Notes under the pieces: model-generated
Told to the model about the DNA's origin: nothing
The model's database searches: none
What the model saw: only the letters and a program-made list of their open reading frames with translations
Shown here: one piece after another, positions 11,250 through 22,970 of the stretch
Layout of the letters: each line of letters opens with the position of its first letter
Position numbering within the stretch: position 1 is the stretch's first letter
Program-made: the position numbers and the translations under genes
Assembly (NCBI GenBank): GCA_017165825.1
Contig: CM029369.1
Coordinates: 2,227,706 to 2,291,705, forward strand
DNA length: 64,000 nucleotides
Source: Hepsetus odoe
Taxonomy: Eukaryota > Chordata > Actinopteri > Characiformes > Hepsetidae
Direction of reading: 5' to 3'

Positions 11250-12470
11250 GGTTGCGCTGGGCTGGAGCTCCAGCACCTCACTTAACCTGCTTCCTTAAGC
11301 ACGAGGCTTATTTTTCCCTCATTGATTTTTGGATAATTCAACATAATTACTTTTATCAGAGCGGGTCTGGCTCTCTGGCGGAGAGGTGCGGAAACCCCCA
11401 GGTGGAATGTGTTGGGGGGTTAGATCCTGGCTCTTTCCGCAATTAATTAAACTCCATTAAACGCTTACCCTGCTAATAGCAGTGCCATGTTTTCCCGAAC
11501 AGGGCTGCACACACACTCACACACACACAAACACAGCCACTTGCATGGCCTCTTAGCCACTCTAACCCCTCACACACGGGTCATTCTCAATCATGTTGAG
11601 TTCCTGCTTAATCTAGCTAGCCACTCGTGCTGGTCCCATTGGCGCTAAGCTGGGTTATTAGCCACTGAAAGGGCAACGGCCAAGCGGAAATCACAGCGTA
11701 TCAGTTCTGATTGCTTTTCCAAATGAAGCGTGATGACCACATTTCAGAACTGAGCCTCTCCGAACGCCAGAGCTGCCACAAATTTAGATGTGCGTTTCAT
11801 TTGCGGCTTATGGATGCTTGATTCGTTTCGCTAATCAGTGACAATATCATTACCCGAATCAAAACGCTACCCTCTCTCGATGGTGATTCACACGGCAAAG
11901 CAGCCTTTGAGGGAAAATCCATCATAACGCTTCATGTTATTGACTCCCGACAACATTTTCATTTGTACAGCTGTCAAGAGCCATCCGAGCAAACCAAAGG
12001 CCATTAGCAGGACAAGCTTCACTTCCGAGGCGCTACACCAAAATCATTTTGATGATGGAGAATATGTGCCAGAATCCCCTCTCCTGTAGCTCCTACTTGC
12101 TGGAGTACTTAAAGGCCACTGCCCGTCTGCTGATGCAGTTTGTTGGTTTGTTCCCAGTCTGAGTCCAGTCTTGTGTAGACCAGAAATGAGCAAATCTAGT
12201 GTGAAATGATTAGATGTTCAGTTTTTAACATCTGTATTACACGCAGATGAACTACGGAAGACGTTCATGAGGTGTTGGAAAGAAACAGGTGGATATTATC
12301 TGCATTAAAATGATAGGATGAATGTTTCCCAGTAGAATTATGGAAGAAAAAAAACGGGCCAGAAAAAGAACCCTGAGGAACCCCAAAATGAATGATAGTA
12401 GGTGTGGAGTGAGCAGTGTAAAGGTCTGGGTTCTTTCTGTATTGTGTCAACACATTCTCCCCATAGTGGA
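11250..12470. other. Unique stretch, candidate conserved non-coding DNA
   Basis: Repeat-free, high-complexity sequence, best between 11640 and 12060. It contains homeodomain-type ATTA cores and no credible coding frame. A regulatory role is only a guess from composition and from the position in a gene-poor flank. Confidence 0.25.
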
Positions 12471-12471
12471 C

Positions 12472-12632
12472 TTGTAGTAGGATGCTCACCTACGGACCAA
12501 GAGGTTTCATGTTTGAGTCCCACCTCCAGCACCACCAGCATTGGATTCCTGAGCAAAACCCTTAACCTCAAGCTGCTAAAGCGAGACTGTCCCTGTAATT
12601 AGGAAATGGAAGTCCCTCTGGATAAGCTCTGG
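12472..12632 (+). mobile_element. SINE-1 copy (tRNA-derived)
   Basis: ACCTACGGACCAAGAGG and a weak B box (TTTGAGTCCCACC), then CCTGAGCAAAACCCTTAACC and GACTGTCCCTGTAATTAGG. It ends in CTCTGGATAAGCTCTGG. The family tail (TAAATG repeats) is missing. Confidence 0.75.
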
Positions 12633-12634
12633 TT

Positions 12635-15379
12635 TCCTCCCATAGTACAGAGACATGACTGGTGGACTGGAGATGCTAAATGTCCTCCTATGTGTGGCTG
12701 TGCATGTCTTTCTGCACAATCGGCTTGAACTGGACTTGTCCAGGGTGCTTCTCTACCTCTTGCCCTATGAATGCTGGGATACACTTCAACACCCCTGGTT
12801 CCAATAAGGCCTTCAGGCTTCTACTTCTTCATAACCATGCCCTGTATAGTCCCACTCCTCTCTGCCTCTGGAGGACACAGACACAAAGGGAGCGTATCAG
12901 TTAAGGTCTACTGGAGACATGGCATATTTATACATCCTACAAGCTCAGACCATTAATCACCCCAGGGGTAGATCAGGATACAGGCAAACATCTCAGTGTA
13001 CAGTTTTATGGTAGAACTGGCTAAGCCCTAAAGGAGGAGAGAACTCCTTATCTAGTGGGACCCGTTGTAAATTACTTTCAACAGACATGAGACAGGAGGA
13101 GAGACAAAACATGATCATAATGAAGCTCCCTGAATCCAAAACAGGACCCTTTTGTTATTCACATTCTGGGTGGTTAAAATAATGGATGGGTGGATGTAGC
13201 AGCTTGAGGATTCTCACAATGGATGTCAATTTGACAGAAAATGGGATCAAATTTTAGACCCCGTTTGCTCCCAATCACCGTTCTGAGTATTAGGATTATG
13301 TCTGGGCCGGGCTGATTAGGATGGAGTGAACATCACACTTTAATACAGATTTGATCCCTCCAACCACTTCAGGAAATGCATTTGAGTCACACGTCACAAC
13401 ACATACGCCCCTTCAGAAATGCTCAGAACCTGTCCCACAGCTGCCACGGGGCCCCCTGGTGCTCTGCTAATGGAAAAGTCCAGTCTTGGGACCACCGACC
13501 TATATATATATAGATTTATATAGACAATGCTGAATGTTGGATTGTTCCCTCCAGTGATACACTGTGTGTGCACGACTGTGCTCTGTGGAGGACGGCTTCG
13601 CTGTAAAGCGTGTGAAGCCGGAAGATTATGTAGAATAGTTCATGAGCTCGAGCAGCGAGAGGAGTCCTTTGAAGGGAAAAGAAAAAAATGGACTGTACGA
13701 GACCTCTGCACGACCCAGGAATTAAATTATTACATCCTTCCTCGGCGGATAGTAGCGCTGTAGTTCGAGATTAAAGAAAATTTTCAATTTCAAAGACATT
13801 ATGTGTTGATCATTTTATAGATGTGGCTTACAGGCAGCGCGCACTTGGCCAAATAGGACAATAAAAGAAATAGACGTCAGTTCTCTGCAATGTCTCCATT
13901 AAGTGGGGATTGGCTCGATTAGAGGACATTAGGCATATTCTCTACTCTGAGGCCGAGGAGATGACTCATTTTCAGCCACTTCCACTCTCGGCGCGCCTGG
14001 TTTTACAGGGGAAAAGGAGATAACACTCAATCCCCAGCTAATAGCCACCTCTGGCCTTTTCCACTCATGTACAATGGGAACAATGCAGGATCCTCATCCA
14101 CTGGGTAAATACAATAGCAACGAGAGGCTGCTGTGCTTTTTTTTTCAGTAAAGGAAATCTTTCCCTGCTATTCAGGAGCTAAAGGTTAATTGAATAATGA
14201 TTTTTTTTGTTGTAAAGCTGTGTCTTTCCATTATTCTACAGGAGGGACTCACAATACATGGACAATATTTGCATTAATGAGACATACTGGATGTGACACA
14301 GCAGAAAAGCACCATGTTTTATCTACAGCTGCAACAACAGAGCCATTCGAATAACCTCTGAGACAGGTTCTGCTGATGGAGAACCTTTTGTGTCCACTTT
14401 CCAAGCTGCTCCACCATGATCTTCAACATGCGAGAACCTGTTGCATGTGAGCTTATCTGAAGTGATTCTACAAGGGACCGAAAAATGTTCCCAACATTGC
14501 TATGAAGGACATCATGGAATGGATTTCCAGGCTGAATCACCAAGTGCAGTGCCACATGTTGGATGGGGTTGTGTAAAGCATCAGCACTGTAAATCTGGAG
14601 GAGCGGGACACGTTCTGCGGATGAATCAAGCTTCTGCTGTCTGATGGACGTATCTGAGTTTGGCAGATGCCAGGAGGTAGAGAGAAGAACAACTCCACAG
14701 AGATTGTTCAAGATTGTTCAAGATAAATTGTCAAAAAAGTTGGTGTGGGTGCAAACACTACACTGTCTAAATATTTTTGTCCACATAGTATTTATAAACC
14801 CAGAATGCTGTATATTGGGAGAAGGGAACTGAACCCAGTTCTGGGGCAGCTGTTACTCAAAACAGGACTTTAAATAATATCATATTTATCCCACTCAGTG
14901 TTACCACCCTAAGATGTAGGGCGGACTTGATTGGTGCTGTTGAAAGAACTCCATGGCACTTCTCTTGGCTTTCACCAACGTAGCCATCAATATCCATGCC
15001 AACATTTAGGATTCTGAAAAACAGAGGCACCCTGGAACCTTATTTTTGCAGAAGCAAGGTCCATGACAGGGCTTTCATGGAAGCTATCCATGAACATAAG
15101 CTTCTTCATAAGTTGGAGTTCATTTGGCTTTACATGCAGCTACCGTGGTGGGAAATTGTGCTTCCTTATAAGACATGGACAAATTTGTGCCAGTTTTTCT
15201 CTGACAGGTCGAGTTTCAGGCTCACGGTCGTTACAGTTTCCACACACTGACCTTGGAGCTGCAAAAATGAAAGAAAAATGAAGCCTGAGAAGAGTGAACT
15301 GAGACCTGTGGTCCACCTTTCTTTCAGATCCTGAATATTTAAATCTCCACAAACTGCAACACTGCTGAAATCAACCATG

Positions 15380-15380
<1 letters not shown>
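12635..15380. other. Long unique non-coding stretch
   Basis: No known gene. A minus-strand open frame at 14319-14711 (130 codons) is the longest but matches no family I know and looks like chance or a very old mobile-element relic. 13840-14100 is high-complexity and could be conserved non-coding DNA. A short (TA)n lies at 13501-13510. The rest shows nothing I can name. Confidence 0.3.

Positions 15381-15435
<55 letters not shown>
15381..15435. repeat. (AT)n microsatellite
   Basis: About 27 AT units. Confidence 0.95.
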
Positions 15436-15437
<2 letters not shown>

Positions 15438-15439
15438 CT

Positions 15440-16120
15440 CAATGTTCTGTGAAGATCCTGTCAGCTCCAGTCAGTGGCACGTTTGTTAATGAGGCTCAGT
15501 GTGACTTAAGGCCAGAAAAAAGGAAGGAAAAAAACGATTTCTCTTCACTTCTGGGCTTTCGCTGCGGCTCTTTAATTAAAGATGGCCTGGAGGATCAGCC
15601 TGAAGTCCGGCAGCCGTGCCTTTGTGTCCTTGAGAGAGTCAAAAGCTATCAGGCCTAAACAACCTAAATTTCAACAGCGTGCATCTCTCTAATTGTACAC
15701 AAAGCGCCTTTGAAACAACAGAACCGAACACACAAGGTATGTGGTGCGTGTTATTTTAAGGTTTCTGAATCAGTACAAATAGCGACCTGGGGATACCATA
15801 ACCTTAATGAAACATTTTCCATTAAAAATAACCCAGTAATTCTAAATTATATCTAAACTGACAACTAGTTTGCACTAAACTGGATGAATTGAGCTAATTG
15901 AGATAACGAGGTGGAGAAGGCCACGAGGGGTGCGGTTTATAGATTTTAACAAAGGATGGAAAGCTACTCATCCAATAACCTATAAAGCGTTTTCCAGACT
16001 TGTGTTTCCTTAATTACAAATAAAATTTATTCAGCTTCTTTTTGACAGATTGCAACATTTCAATTTTTCCTAATTTCTAATTTAATTTATCCCATTTTCA
16101 CATTGTTTTGTTTGAGGGTT
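15440..16120. other. Non-coding, nothing recognised
   Basis: Unique sequence with no domain-bearing frame. Confidence 0.4.
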
Positions 16121-16126
16121 TGTCTG

Positions 16127-16264
16127 TGTGTCTGCCCTGCGATGGACCGGTGACAAGTCCAGGCTGACTTGTCCCCACCTTTCGCCCTGTGAGAGCTGGT
16201 AAAGACTCCTGCACTGCCCGTGACCCTAATCAGGACAAGCGGCTCAAAACATGAGTGAGTGACT
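16127..16264 (+). repeat. Dispersed teleost repeat ending in (GAGT)n
   Basis: CCTGCGATGGACCGGTGACA, GACCCTAATCAGGACAAGCG and ATGAGTGAGTGA. Same family as 2860 and 8752. Confidence 0.75.
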
Positions 16265-16474
16265 TTGTTGGTATCGCGATGGAAAATTTCAGGGCGACGA
16301 GTTGTATTTGTGTAACTGTGATGAATAAACTCCATGAATCTTGGAGAAGCCATGATGTCATAAGGAGACATCAGACATAAAACCCAAGACAAGGCAAGTA
16401 CAGACAAGTGCAGACTATAACAGACAGGACATTCATCCGTCAGAGAACCGCAGTGTTATGAAACAAAGCAGCAG

Positions 16475-17640
16475 AGTTCCCACTATCCGTTGTAAGGTCT
16501 GAGATGTTGCAATTCCCATGCCAGGCAGTAATGCAGCAGCTCAGGATGCTCTCAATGGTTCCTCTGTAGAAGATGGTGAGGATGGGTGGTGGGAGATGGG
16601 CTCTCCTCAGTCTACGTAGGAAGTAGAGACGCTACTTTCTTTGTGATGGAGTTGGTGTTGGATATGTGAACACCAAGAAACCTCACAGGGGAGCTGTTGA
16701 TATTCAGTGGAAAGTGGTCCCAACGTGGTCTCCTGAAGTCAGCAACCATCTCTTAAGTCTTATTGACGTTCAGAGACAGGTTGTTGGTTCTGAACCAGTC
16801 TGTCAGCTGCTGGATCTCCTCACTGTATTTACATTTACATTTACGGCATTTATCAGACGCTCTTATCCAGAGCGACTTCCATGTCCTAATTACAGGGACA
16901 GTCCCCCTGGAGACACTCAGGGTTAAGGGTCTTGCTCAGGGACCCAGTGGTGGTAGTACCAGATTCAAACCTGGGTATCCTACCACTAGACCACCACCAC
17001 CCCATAAGCAGCCTCGCCACCACCGTTGATCAGACCCACCACGGTTGTATCATCAGAAAATTTGATGATGAGGTTGGAGCTGTGCTTGGCTGCACAGTCG
17101 TGGGTCATCAGTGTGAACAGCAGTGGGCTGAGCACACAGCCCTGAGGGGCTCCTGTGCTCAGTGTGATGGTGTTGGAGGTGCTGCTACTGATCCTGACTG
17201 ACTGGGGTCTCCTCTGCCTCTCGAAGCACTTCATGATGATAGGTGTGAGTGCAACAGGGCGATAGTCATTGAGGCAGGAGACAGATGATTTTTTTTTGGC
17301 ACTGGGATGATGCTGGTGGTCTTGAAGCACCCAGGAACAACAGTGGTACTCAGAGAGATGTTGAAGATGTCGGTGAGAACATCTGCCAGCTGTTCCGCGC
17401 ATCCTCTGAGCACACGACCTTGTATGTTGTCTGGATCAGCCGCTTTCCATGGGTTGACTTTCAGTCGAGACCTTCTCACCTCGGCCATGGTCAGACAGAG
17501 AACCTGGTCGTTTGGAGACGGGATGATTTTCCTCATCGCCGTGTTGTTCGCCGCATCAAACCGTGAGTAGAAGCGGTTCAGTGCCTCAGGAAGGGAGGGG
17601 CTCCATTCTGTACATCCCCGCCATGTTTGTGTAAACACAG
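16475..17640 (-). mobile_element. LINE-A fragment (APE-type non-LTR retrotransposon), RT region
   Basis: Minus-strand frames at 17231-17638 and 16986-17402 read as reverse-transcriptase segments: WKAADPDNI, LRGCAEQLADVLTDIFN, FKTTSIIPVPKK, then LNDYRPVALTPIIMKCFE and GAPQGCVLSPLLFTL. The last is the RT motif (x)PQG. They are in different frames, so the gene is broken. The 16475-16826 part covers the region downstream of the RT core. A SINE-1 at 16827-17004 splits the copy. The same family occurs forward at 27728 and 30205. It belongs to the APE-endonuclease LINEs (CR1/L2/Rex-like); the exact clade is not resolved. Confidence 0.8.
16827..17004 (-). mobile_element. SINE-1 copy inserted in LINE-A
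   Basis: Reversed tail ATTTACATTTACATTTACGG, then CAGACGCTCTTATCCAGAGC, GGACAGTCCCCCTGGAGAC, and the reversed tRNA-like head CCACTAGACCACC. It interrupts the LINE, so it is the younger insertion. Confidence 0.9.
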
Positions 17641-18530
17641 TCCAGTATGTTTCCTCCTCTTCATTCCCCCCTTTAGTTGGACATTTCTCTGGTCCAACCT
17701 CTTCACCAGTTCATCTTGTGTTCATCTTGGTATGTGAATGAGGGATCAGCTCAAAAGGAGACTGTAAATTGACCGCAGTCAGGGAAAAGGCAATCTCTTC
17801 CTCCAATTGAACTTTTCGTTTGAAAGAAAATGCGGCGAGTGACCAAAAAAATTAAAGCAACTGACCAAGACCTTTAATGTCAAAGATCATTGGCTGAAGG
17901 ACATTATTCTGCCTGACCAACATCTGATTATCTCCTTCAGACTGAGAGCGCTTCATTTCCCATCACTAAAGTCTCTCACGTCGCAGCCGGCGGGCCGTTA
18001 ATATTCACGCGGAGTTTCACATCATCATAGGCAATTTTACACGGATGGCATTTTATCACTGGAATGATATCTGAAGTGTTTTATTAAATCTGGACTAATG
18101 CAATATAGACGGCTGTCCTTAAAGGCAATTAAATTTGCCTTTGTGCCTTTTCTGCATGAAAACCTTTCCTGCTCTTATTGAGCCGTCAGCTGCTTTGAAT
18201 ATTGCATACGATGCTGTAGGTCCCTTTTTTGATGCGGTAATCATTTTAAAGACGTAAGAGACACTATTAGCCGAGGCTGGCAAGACGGGCGAAAGGTTGC
18301 AGGGGAAGCGTAATGACAGTGAAAACACAGGCTTTGAGCTTCGATTAATGTGGTAATGCCAGGAGATAACCACTGTATCTGTGTCCAGAGCCTTTGATCA
18401 GGTGGATTATCTTCTTTCAGGTGGAGATGGAAATGATGTTCCTGCAGCAGGTGATTCTGTGCAGAAAATACATTTTAAACCCATAACCAAGAAGAAACCA
18501 TTTCCTGTACATGGAGACAGGGCCTTCTTA
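17641..18530. other. Unique stretch, candidate conserved non-coding DNA
   Basis: 17930-18370 is repeat-free, with balanced composition and long AT-rich homeodomain-like words (GGCAATTAAATTTGCC near 18123 is almost palindromic). No gene. Confidence 0.3.
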
Positions 18531-18618
18531 TCATTGCGAAACACAACACAGAAAACAGGGGGGGGTAGTACTTTGCTCAAGGGTACCTCAGGGCAACCTA
18601 CTGGTCTGGGATTCTGAA
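18531..18618 (-). mobile_element. SINE-2 fragment
   Basis: CATTGCGAAACACAAC, then GCTCAAGGGTACCTCAGGGC and CTACTGGTCTGGGATTC. The head is missing. Confidence 0.65.
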
Positions 18619-18889
18619 CAAATTAAAGGAGTCACTATCTGCATCAACACACCCAAAAATTAGAGCTTAAGTGCCAGAAATGTTTATTTATAGAAGGGAA
18701 GAATATGTAGAATAGTGTAAGTGTAGGGTTAGGAAAGGTTAGTGTCCTCAGGGTTCCTTGATCTGGTGGGTCTTCAGATGCTTGAAGACAGAATGAACTC
18801 AAGGTTCATTCCACCTCTGAGGAACCAGGACTAAGAAGAGTATTGAGGAGAGGAGATTTGAGGCTTGACACTCAGAGAGGACGAGAAGA

Positions 18890-18990
18890 GATACTTGCCT
18901 ACGGACCAAGAGGTCACAGGTTCAAATTCTACCTCCAGCATTACCACCATTGGGTTCCTGAGCAAGACCTTTAACCCAGAGTTGCAAATA
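18890..18990 (+). mobile_element. SINE-1 copy, 5' part
   Basis: TGCCTACGGACCAAGAGGTC, B-box-like AGGTTCAAATTC, TACCACCATTGGGTTCCTGA and ACCTTTAACCC. The 3' half is lost. Confidence 0.75.
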
Positions 18991-19254
18991 AAAAGGTGCT
19001 GGACCACTCTGGCCTTGAAAGCAAGTGTTAAGGATTTTAAACCCGATGGAGGCAGCCACAGAGAGCCAGAGCAGGATCGTTAGCAGAGACGTAGAAGATG
19101 AGAAGACCCGAGCAGTGTCTGAATCAAAGGAAGTTACCATCAATGGTAGATCCACCAGAAGATGGTGTTAGAAGATACATTAGGAGGAGTAGAGGTGCAG
19201 AACATCCCAGCTGAAGAATATGTTTGCTGTGGGTCTATACAATGTTTCTAAAGC

Positions 19255-19650
19255 AAAATTTAGTCTTACTGTTTCAAAGTCCTCTCTCACCACATCCATA
19301 AACCTCCTCTTTGTCCTTCTTGTTCTCTTTCCTGGAGCTTCATCTTCAACATCCTATACTCCTCGTCTCTCCTCTGCCCATACACACACTTGCAGCAGGG
19401 GGCAGCTATTGAACGTGCCTGGGGAGCAGTGACGGGGACAGTACCTTGAGGGAATCAAACCCACAATCTTCCAATCTGGGGCAACTCCCTCACCACTAGA
19501 CCACCTCTGCCCGTGATACTCATTCCTAATCCTGTCCATCATCACTCCCAGCATCTGGGAGTGTCAATCTCTGTAACTCTGATACCTCCTGCTCCACTGC
19601 CTGCCTTTCCATCACTGACTCCAACCCGTATAACATTGATGGTCTCACTA
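19255..19650 (-). mobile_element. RTE-like LINE fragment (LINE-B), split by a SINE
   Basis: Antisense motifs CCTCTCTCACCACATCCATA, TTTCCTGGAGCTTCATC and TCTCCTCTGCCCATA lie left of the SINE. ACTCATTCCTAATCCTGTCC and CATCACTGACTCCAACCCG lie right of it. The order matches the intact-length copy at 40428-43445. Confidence 0.75.
19382..19512 (-). mobile_element. SINE-2 copy inserted in LINE-B
   Basis: CAGCAGGGGGCAGCTATTG through CAACTCCCTCACCACTAGAC and CACCTCTGCCC. It sits between two collinear LINE-B pieces. The right-hand LINE piece resumes at about 19513. Confidence 0.8.
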
Positions 19651-19654
19651 CTAT

Positions 19655-20270
19655 TTATATCGTTTTTTTTTCTTGCGGTGGTTAGTAATAAATCCACTAG
19701 TGGGCGCAGTGGGTGCATGGTCAAATGATGTCACTAATTGCAGGCCAGCAGTTCTTACATCTCACACTTTAGATTCTCATCTCTAATGTTTCTGTCTGTT
19801 TATTTGCTGATCATTTTACAGGGTTTGCAGGTTTTACACATAACTGCACCTGTCCCATTAGAGCGTTTCATAATCACGACAGCGGAGCGATAAAAGTGAA
19901 GACATTCAAAGATTCTCCAAGTGCTAAAGCAGTTTCTCTTCAGCATGACATTCATCAGCTGCTGTAAAACTAATGAAGCTGGGAAAGTGCTCAAGCCAAG
20001 ATGTGGGTTTCTGAGTGGACTCGGGACGGCGTAGGCGCAGTGCTGACTGACTGATCTGAGTGCAGGTTGGTCATCCTAAAGCAGAGATGGGAGAGATTTA
20101 AACACAGTATCATCAGAGCTGAAGCACTGAAAAAAGAATAGAGTGTAAAGCAGACTGTGGCTGTTCTTTCTGACTGGGACAAAAGAAAGGAGTGTAGGTC
20201 GTCCTGAACCCGTTTTCTTCACACAAAACATAAACTCAGCAGTGAAGTAATGACGATCAGTACGAACTGG
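19655..20270. other. Non-coding, nothing recognised
   Basis: Unique sequence with no domain-bearing frame. Confidence 0.4.
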
Positions 20271-20276
20271 GTGAAG

Positions 20277-20820
20277 CTCTCTCTGTCTCACAGTCTGTAT
20301 CTCTCTCTCTATCCTTCTCTCTGTCTCACGCTCTGTATCTGTCTCTCTCTCTATCTCACGCTCTGTATTTGTCTCTCTCTCTATCTCTCTCTCTGTCTCA
20401 CGCTCTGTATCTCTCTCTTTCTCTCTCTCTGTCTCACGCTCTGTATCTGTCTCTCTCTCTATCTCTCTCTCTGTCTCACGCTCTGTATTTGTCTCTCTCT
20501 CTTTCTCTCTCTCTGTCTGTCTCATGCTCTGTATCTGTCTCTCTCTTTCTCTCTCTCTGTCTCACACTCTGTATCTGTCTCTCTCTCTTTCTCTGTCTCA
20601 CGCTCTGTATCGCTCTATTTCTCTCTCTCTGTCTCACGCTCTGTATCTGTCTCTCTCTCTTTGTCTCTGTCTCTCACTCTGTATCTCTCTCTCTCTTTCT
20701 CTCTCTCTGTCTCACGCTCTATCTGTCTCTCTCTCTTTCTCTCTCACACTCTGTATCGCTCTCTTTCTCTCTCTCTCTCTCTCTCTGTCTCAAGCTCTCT
20801 CTCTCTCTCTCTCTCTGTCT

Positions 20821-20894
<74 letters not shown>
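20277..20894 (+). repeat. CT-rich minisatellite (CACGCTCTGTATCTGTCTC family)
   Basis: About 620 bp of units of roughly 35-45 bp. Each has a TCTCACGCTCTGTATCTG core joined by (CT)n runs of variable length. Open frames of up to 232 codons on both strands are artefacts. Confidence 0.95.
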
Positions 20895-20897
<3 letters not shown>

Positions 20898-20992
20898 GAT
20901 AAAAATCAGTTCCAGAAAACATCAGTTCCATCAACTGATTTGTTTTAAGGATTGATTGATTGATTGATTGATTGATGGGAACAGTAACAACT

Positions 20993-21176
20993 GGGGCAGT
21001 GGGGGCCTAGTGTTTAGTGACTCGACATTATGGGTCGACTCCTGCAGTACCATTGATCAAGGTACTGTCCCCATCACTGCTTCCTGGGCTGCCCCCTGCT
21101 GGACGGTGTGTGTGGGTTTAAATCAGGGAAGCATTTCATTGTGGTTCACAATCACAAATAGTTACTTTCACTTACA
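20993..21176 (+). mobile_element. SINE-2 copy, internally deleted
   Basis: Head GGGGCAGTGGGGGCCTAGTG, GATCAAGGTACTGTCCCC, GCCCCCTGCTGGACGGTG, and tail GTTACTTTCACTT. A stretch between the head and GTACTGTC is shortened. Confidence 0.75.
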
Positions 21177-21330
21177 GTTTCAGCAGGGGGCAGCCATATC
21201 CAGCACCTGGGCAGCAGTGATGGGGACAATAACTTACTCATGGTTACCTCAGGGTGACCGACTGGTATCGGGATCGAACCCACCACCTTCCAGTATCGGG
21301 ATCTAGTCCCCAAACACTAGGCCAGCGCTG
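21177..21330 (-). mobile_element. SINE-2 copy, inverted next to the previous one
   Basis: CAGCAGGGGGCAGCCATATC, GTTACCTCAGGGTGACC, GGGATCGAACCCACC, and the reversed head AAACACTAGGCCAGCGCTG. It forms a second tail-to-tail SINE-2 pair in this window. Confidence 0.8.
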
Positions 21331-21334
21331 TAAC

Positions 21335-22385
21335 CTGTCATGTCATACAGTCAAGCACATCTAGGTTTGGGCTCCCAGCCAAATTTATGTGTAATTTTGA
21401 TGTTTCCAGGCCGAGCGCCATCAAATTTCCATGCCTGTTGGAATTTATTAGCCCCCCGGCCACCCACCGCCGCACCCTGGTGAGACTTTAAGGGCTTTAA
21501 ACTGTGTGTGTTAAGAAAAGGTACAAAAAATGTGTCTGAAGGTCAGCGATTTATACACGCTGCAGACAGAATCTAACGCAAATTAAAGCCGGGCCTTAAA
21601 GTTTATAGCCCAGAGTGCAGCTGCTCTTTCCTGCCTGGCCACACAGACCTGCCTGGCATTTTATAATAATGAGTGTAAAATTATCCCGGGACTCGTTTTG
21701 ACTAGTAATAAAAAGCCGCTCTCAGAGAATAGAAATGTTAATTAAGCTTTTAATTTAACAACTTGACAGTTCGGCTTACGTTTCACCAGGATTACAGCAT
21801 CGCTCTGACCTTGAGACGAGCAACACAAACAAAAGCAGCTCCCACACCTAAAAAACACACCATATTAAAGATCCTGAGAGTCTCAGAAGTAACGTACTGG
21901 AATTACTAACAAAATCCCGTGTCTGATTCGCTGATGGATGCAAAACCTGGGATTAAGCAAATCACAAATGAAAGGACATAAAAGAAAAAGGCATTTCGTT
22001 TTCATAACTGATGGAACATAAGCTTCCATTCATTATCGGGTACATTAACCCACGTGGTTCCGGTGCTAAAAGAAGCCAAACATGTCTGTACTGATCGACT
22101 ACACTTCAAAAAAAACACACAGCACCACTTTCGCTTCCAAAAACAACAATTTCATTGATCACTTTTCACTTTGAAAGCTTTTTTTTTTTTTTTTAAGGAA
22201 ACTAATGGCATCCCTCCAAAAAAGCCTTTAAGGCACATGTACTTTTTAAACTCCTGATGGACAGAATCAATACGAAAGCATTTTCCACGTTTCTTTCATT
22301 ATTTCACAGTTTTAAAAAATACTACTTAGTCATATCGTAATCTCAATAAGCAGCAATTAATCACAGTGCTAGAAATTCCTATCAT
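21335..22385. other. Unique non-coding stretch
   Basis: Repeat-poor sequence between the SINE pair and the satellite. No gene recognised. Confidence 0.35.
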
Positions 22386-22389
22386 CTTA

Positions 22390-22689
22390 AAACCTTTTAA
22401 AGAACAACTACAGACTCTACTATCAGCTTCAAACCTTTTAATGATCAACTACAGACTCTACTATCAGCTTCAAACCTTTTGATGACCAACTACAGACTCT
22501 ACTGTCAGCTTCAAACCTTTTATTGATCAACTACAGACTCTACTGTCAGCTTCAAACCTTTTAATGAACAACTACAGACTCTACTATCAGCTTAAAACCT
22601 TTTAATGATCAACTACAGACTCTACTATCAGCTTAAAACCTTTTAATGAAAAACTGCAGACTCTACTATCAGCTTCAAACCTTTAAATG
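22390..22689 (+). repeat. 41-44-bp satellite array, left segment
   Basis: Units read CTACTATCAGCTTCAAACC, TTTTAATGAACAACTACAGACT. The 41-bp form has GAACAAC and the 44-bp form has GACCTCCAAC. About seven units here. The array is cut at 22689 by the Gypsy insertion and resumes at 27596. Confidence 0.95.
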
Positions 22690-22970
22690 TGTCATGGTTA
22701 TACTCGAGAGGCAAGGCACACACGCGTTTCTTTAACGGGGACACGTTTATTTCAAAACTATGACACAAAACACAACGCCATAACTTACGGTGCAGACAGA
22801 CAGTAAGGACGGTGAACGGACAACACTGGGTCGGACTGGCAGGCTATTTGTGTGTGGTTGTCCAGGTGTGGGTGATCAGTGGTGATGATTAAGAGTCCTC
22901 GTGAAAGCCCGGTCAGTACTCCGGGGACGGGGACCTCTCCCCTGGCCTGGGTACCGTGGTGGGCGTGACA
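22690..22970 (-). repeat. 3' LTR of the Gypsy element
   Basis: 281 bp, TG...CA on the element strand. It differs from the other LTR at four sites that I can see. The end of the pol frame runs about 95 bp into it. Confidence 0.95.

Noticed and set aside
14319..14711. 130-codon minus-strand open frame
   Set aside because: No recognisable domain, splice context or neighbouring exon. Kept only as part of an unassigned stretch.
20250..20955. 232-codon Leu/Ser-rich open frame
   Set aside because: It is produced by a CT-rich minisatellite. Equally open frames exist in other phases and on the other strand.
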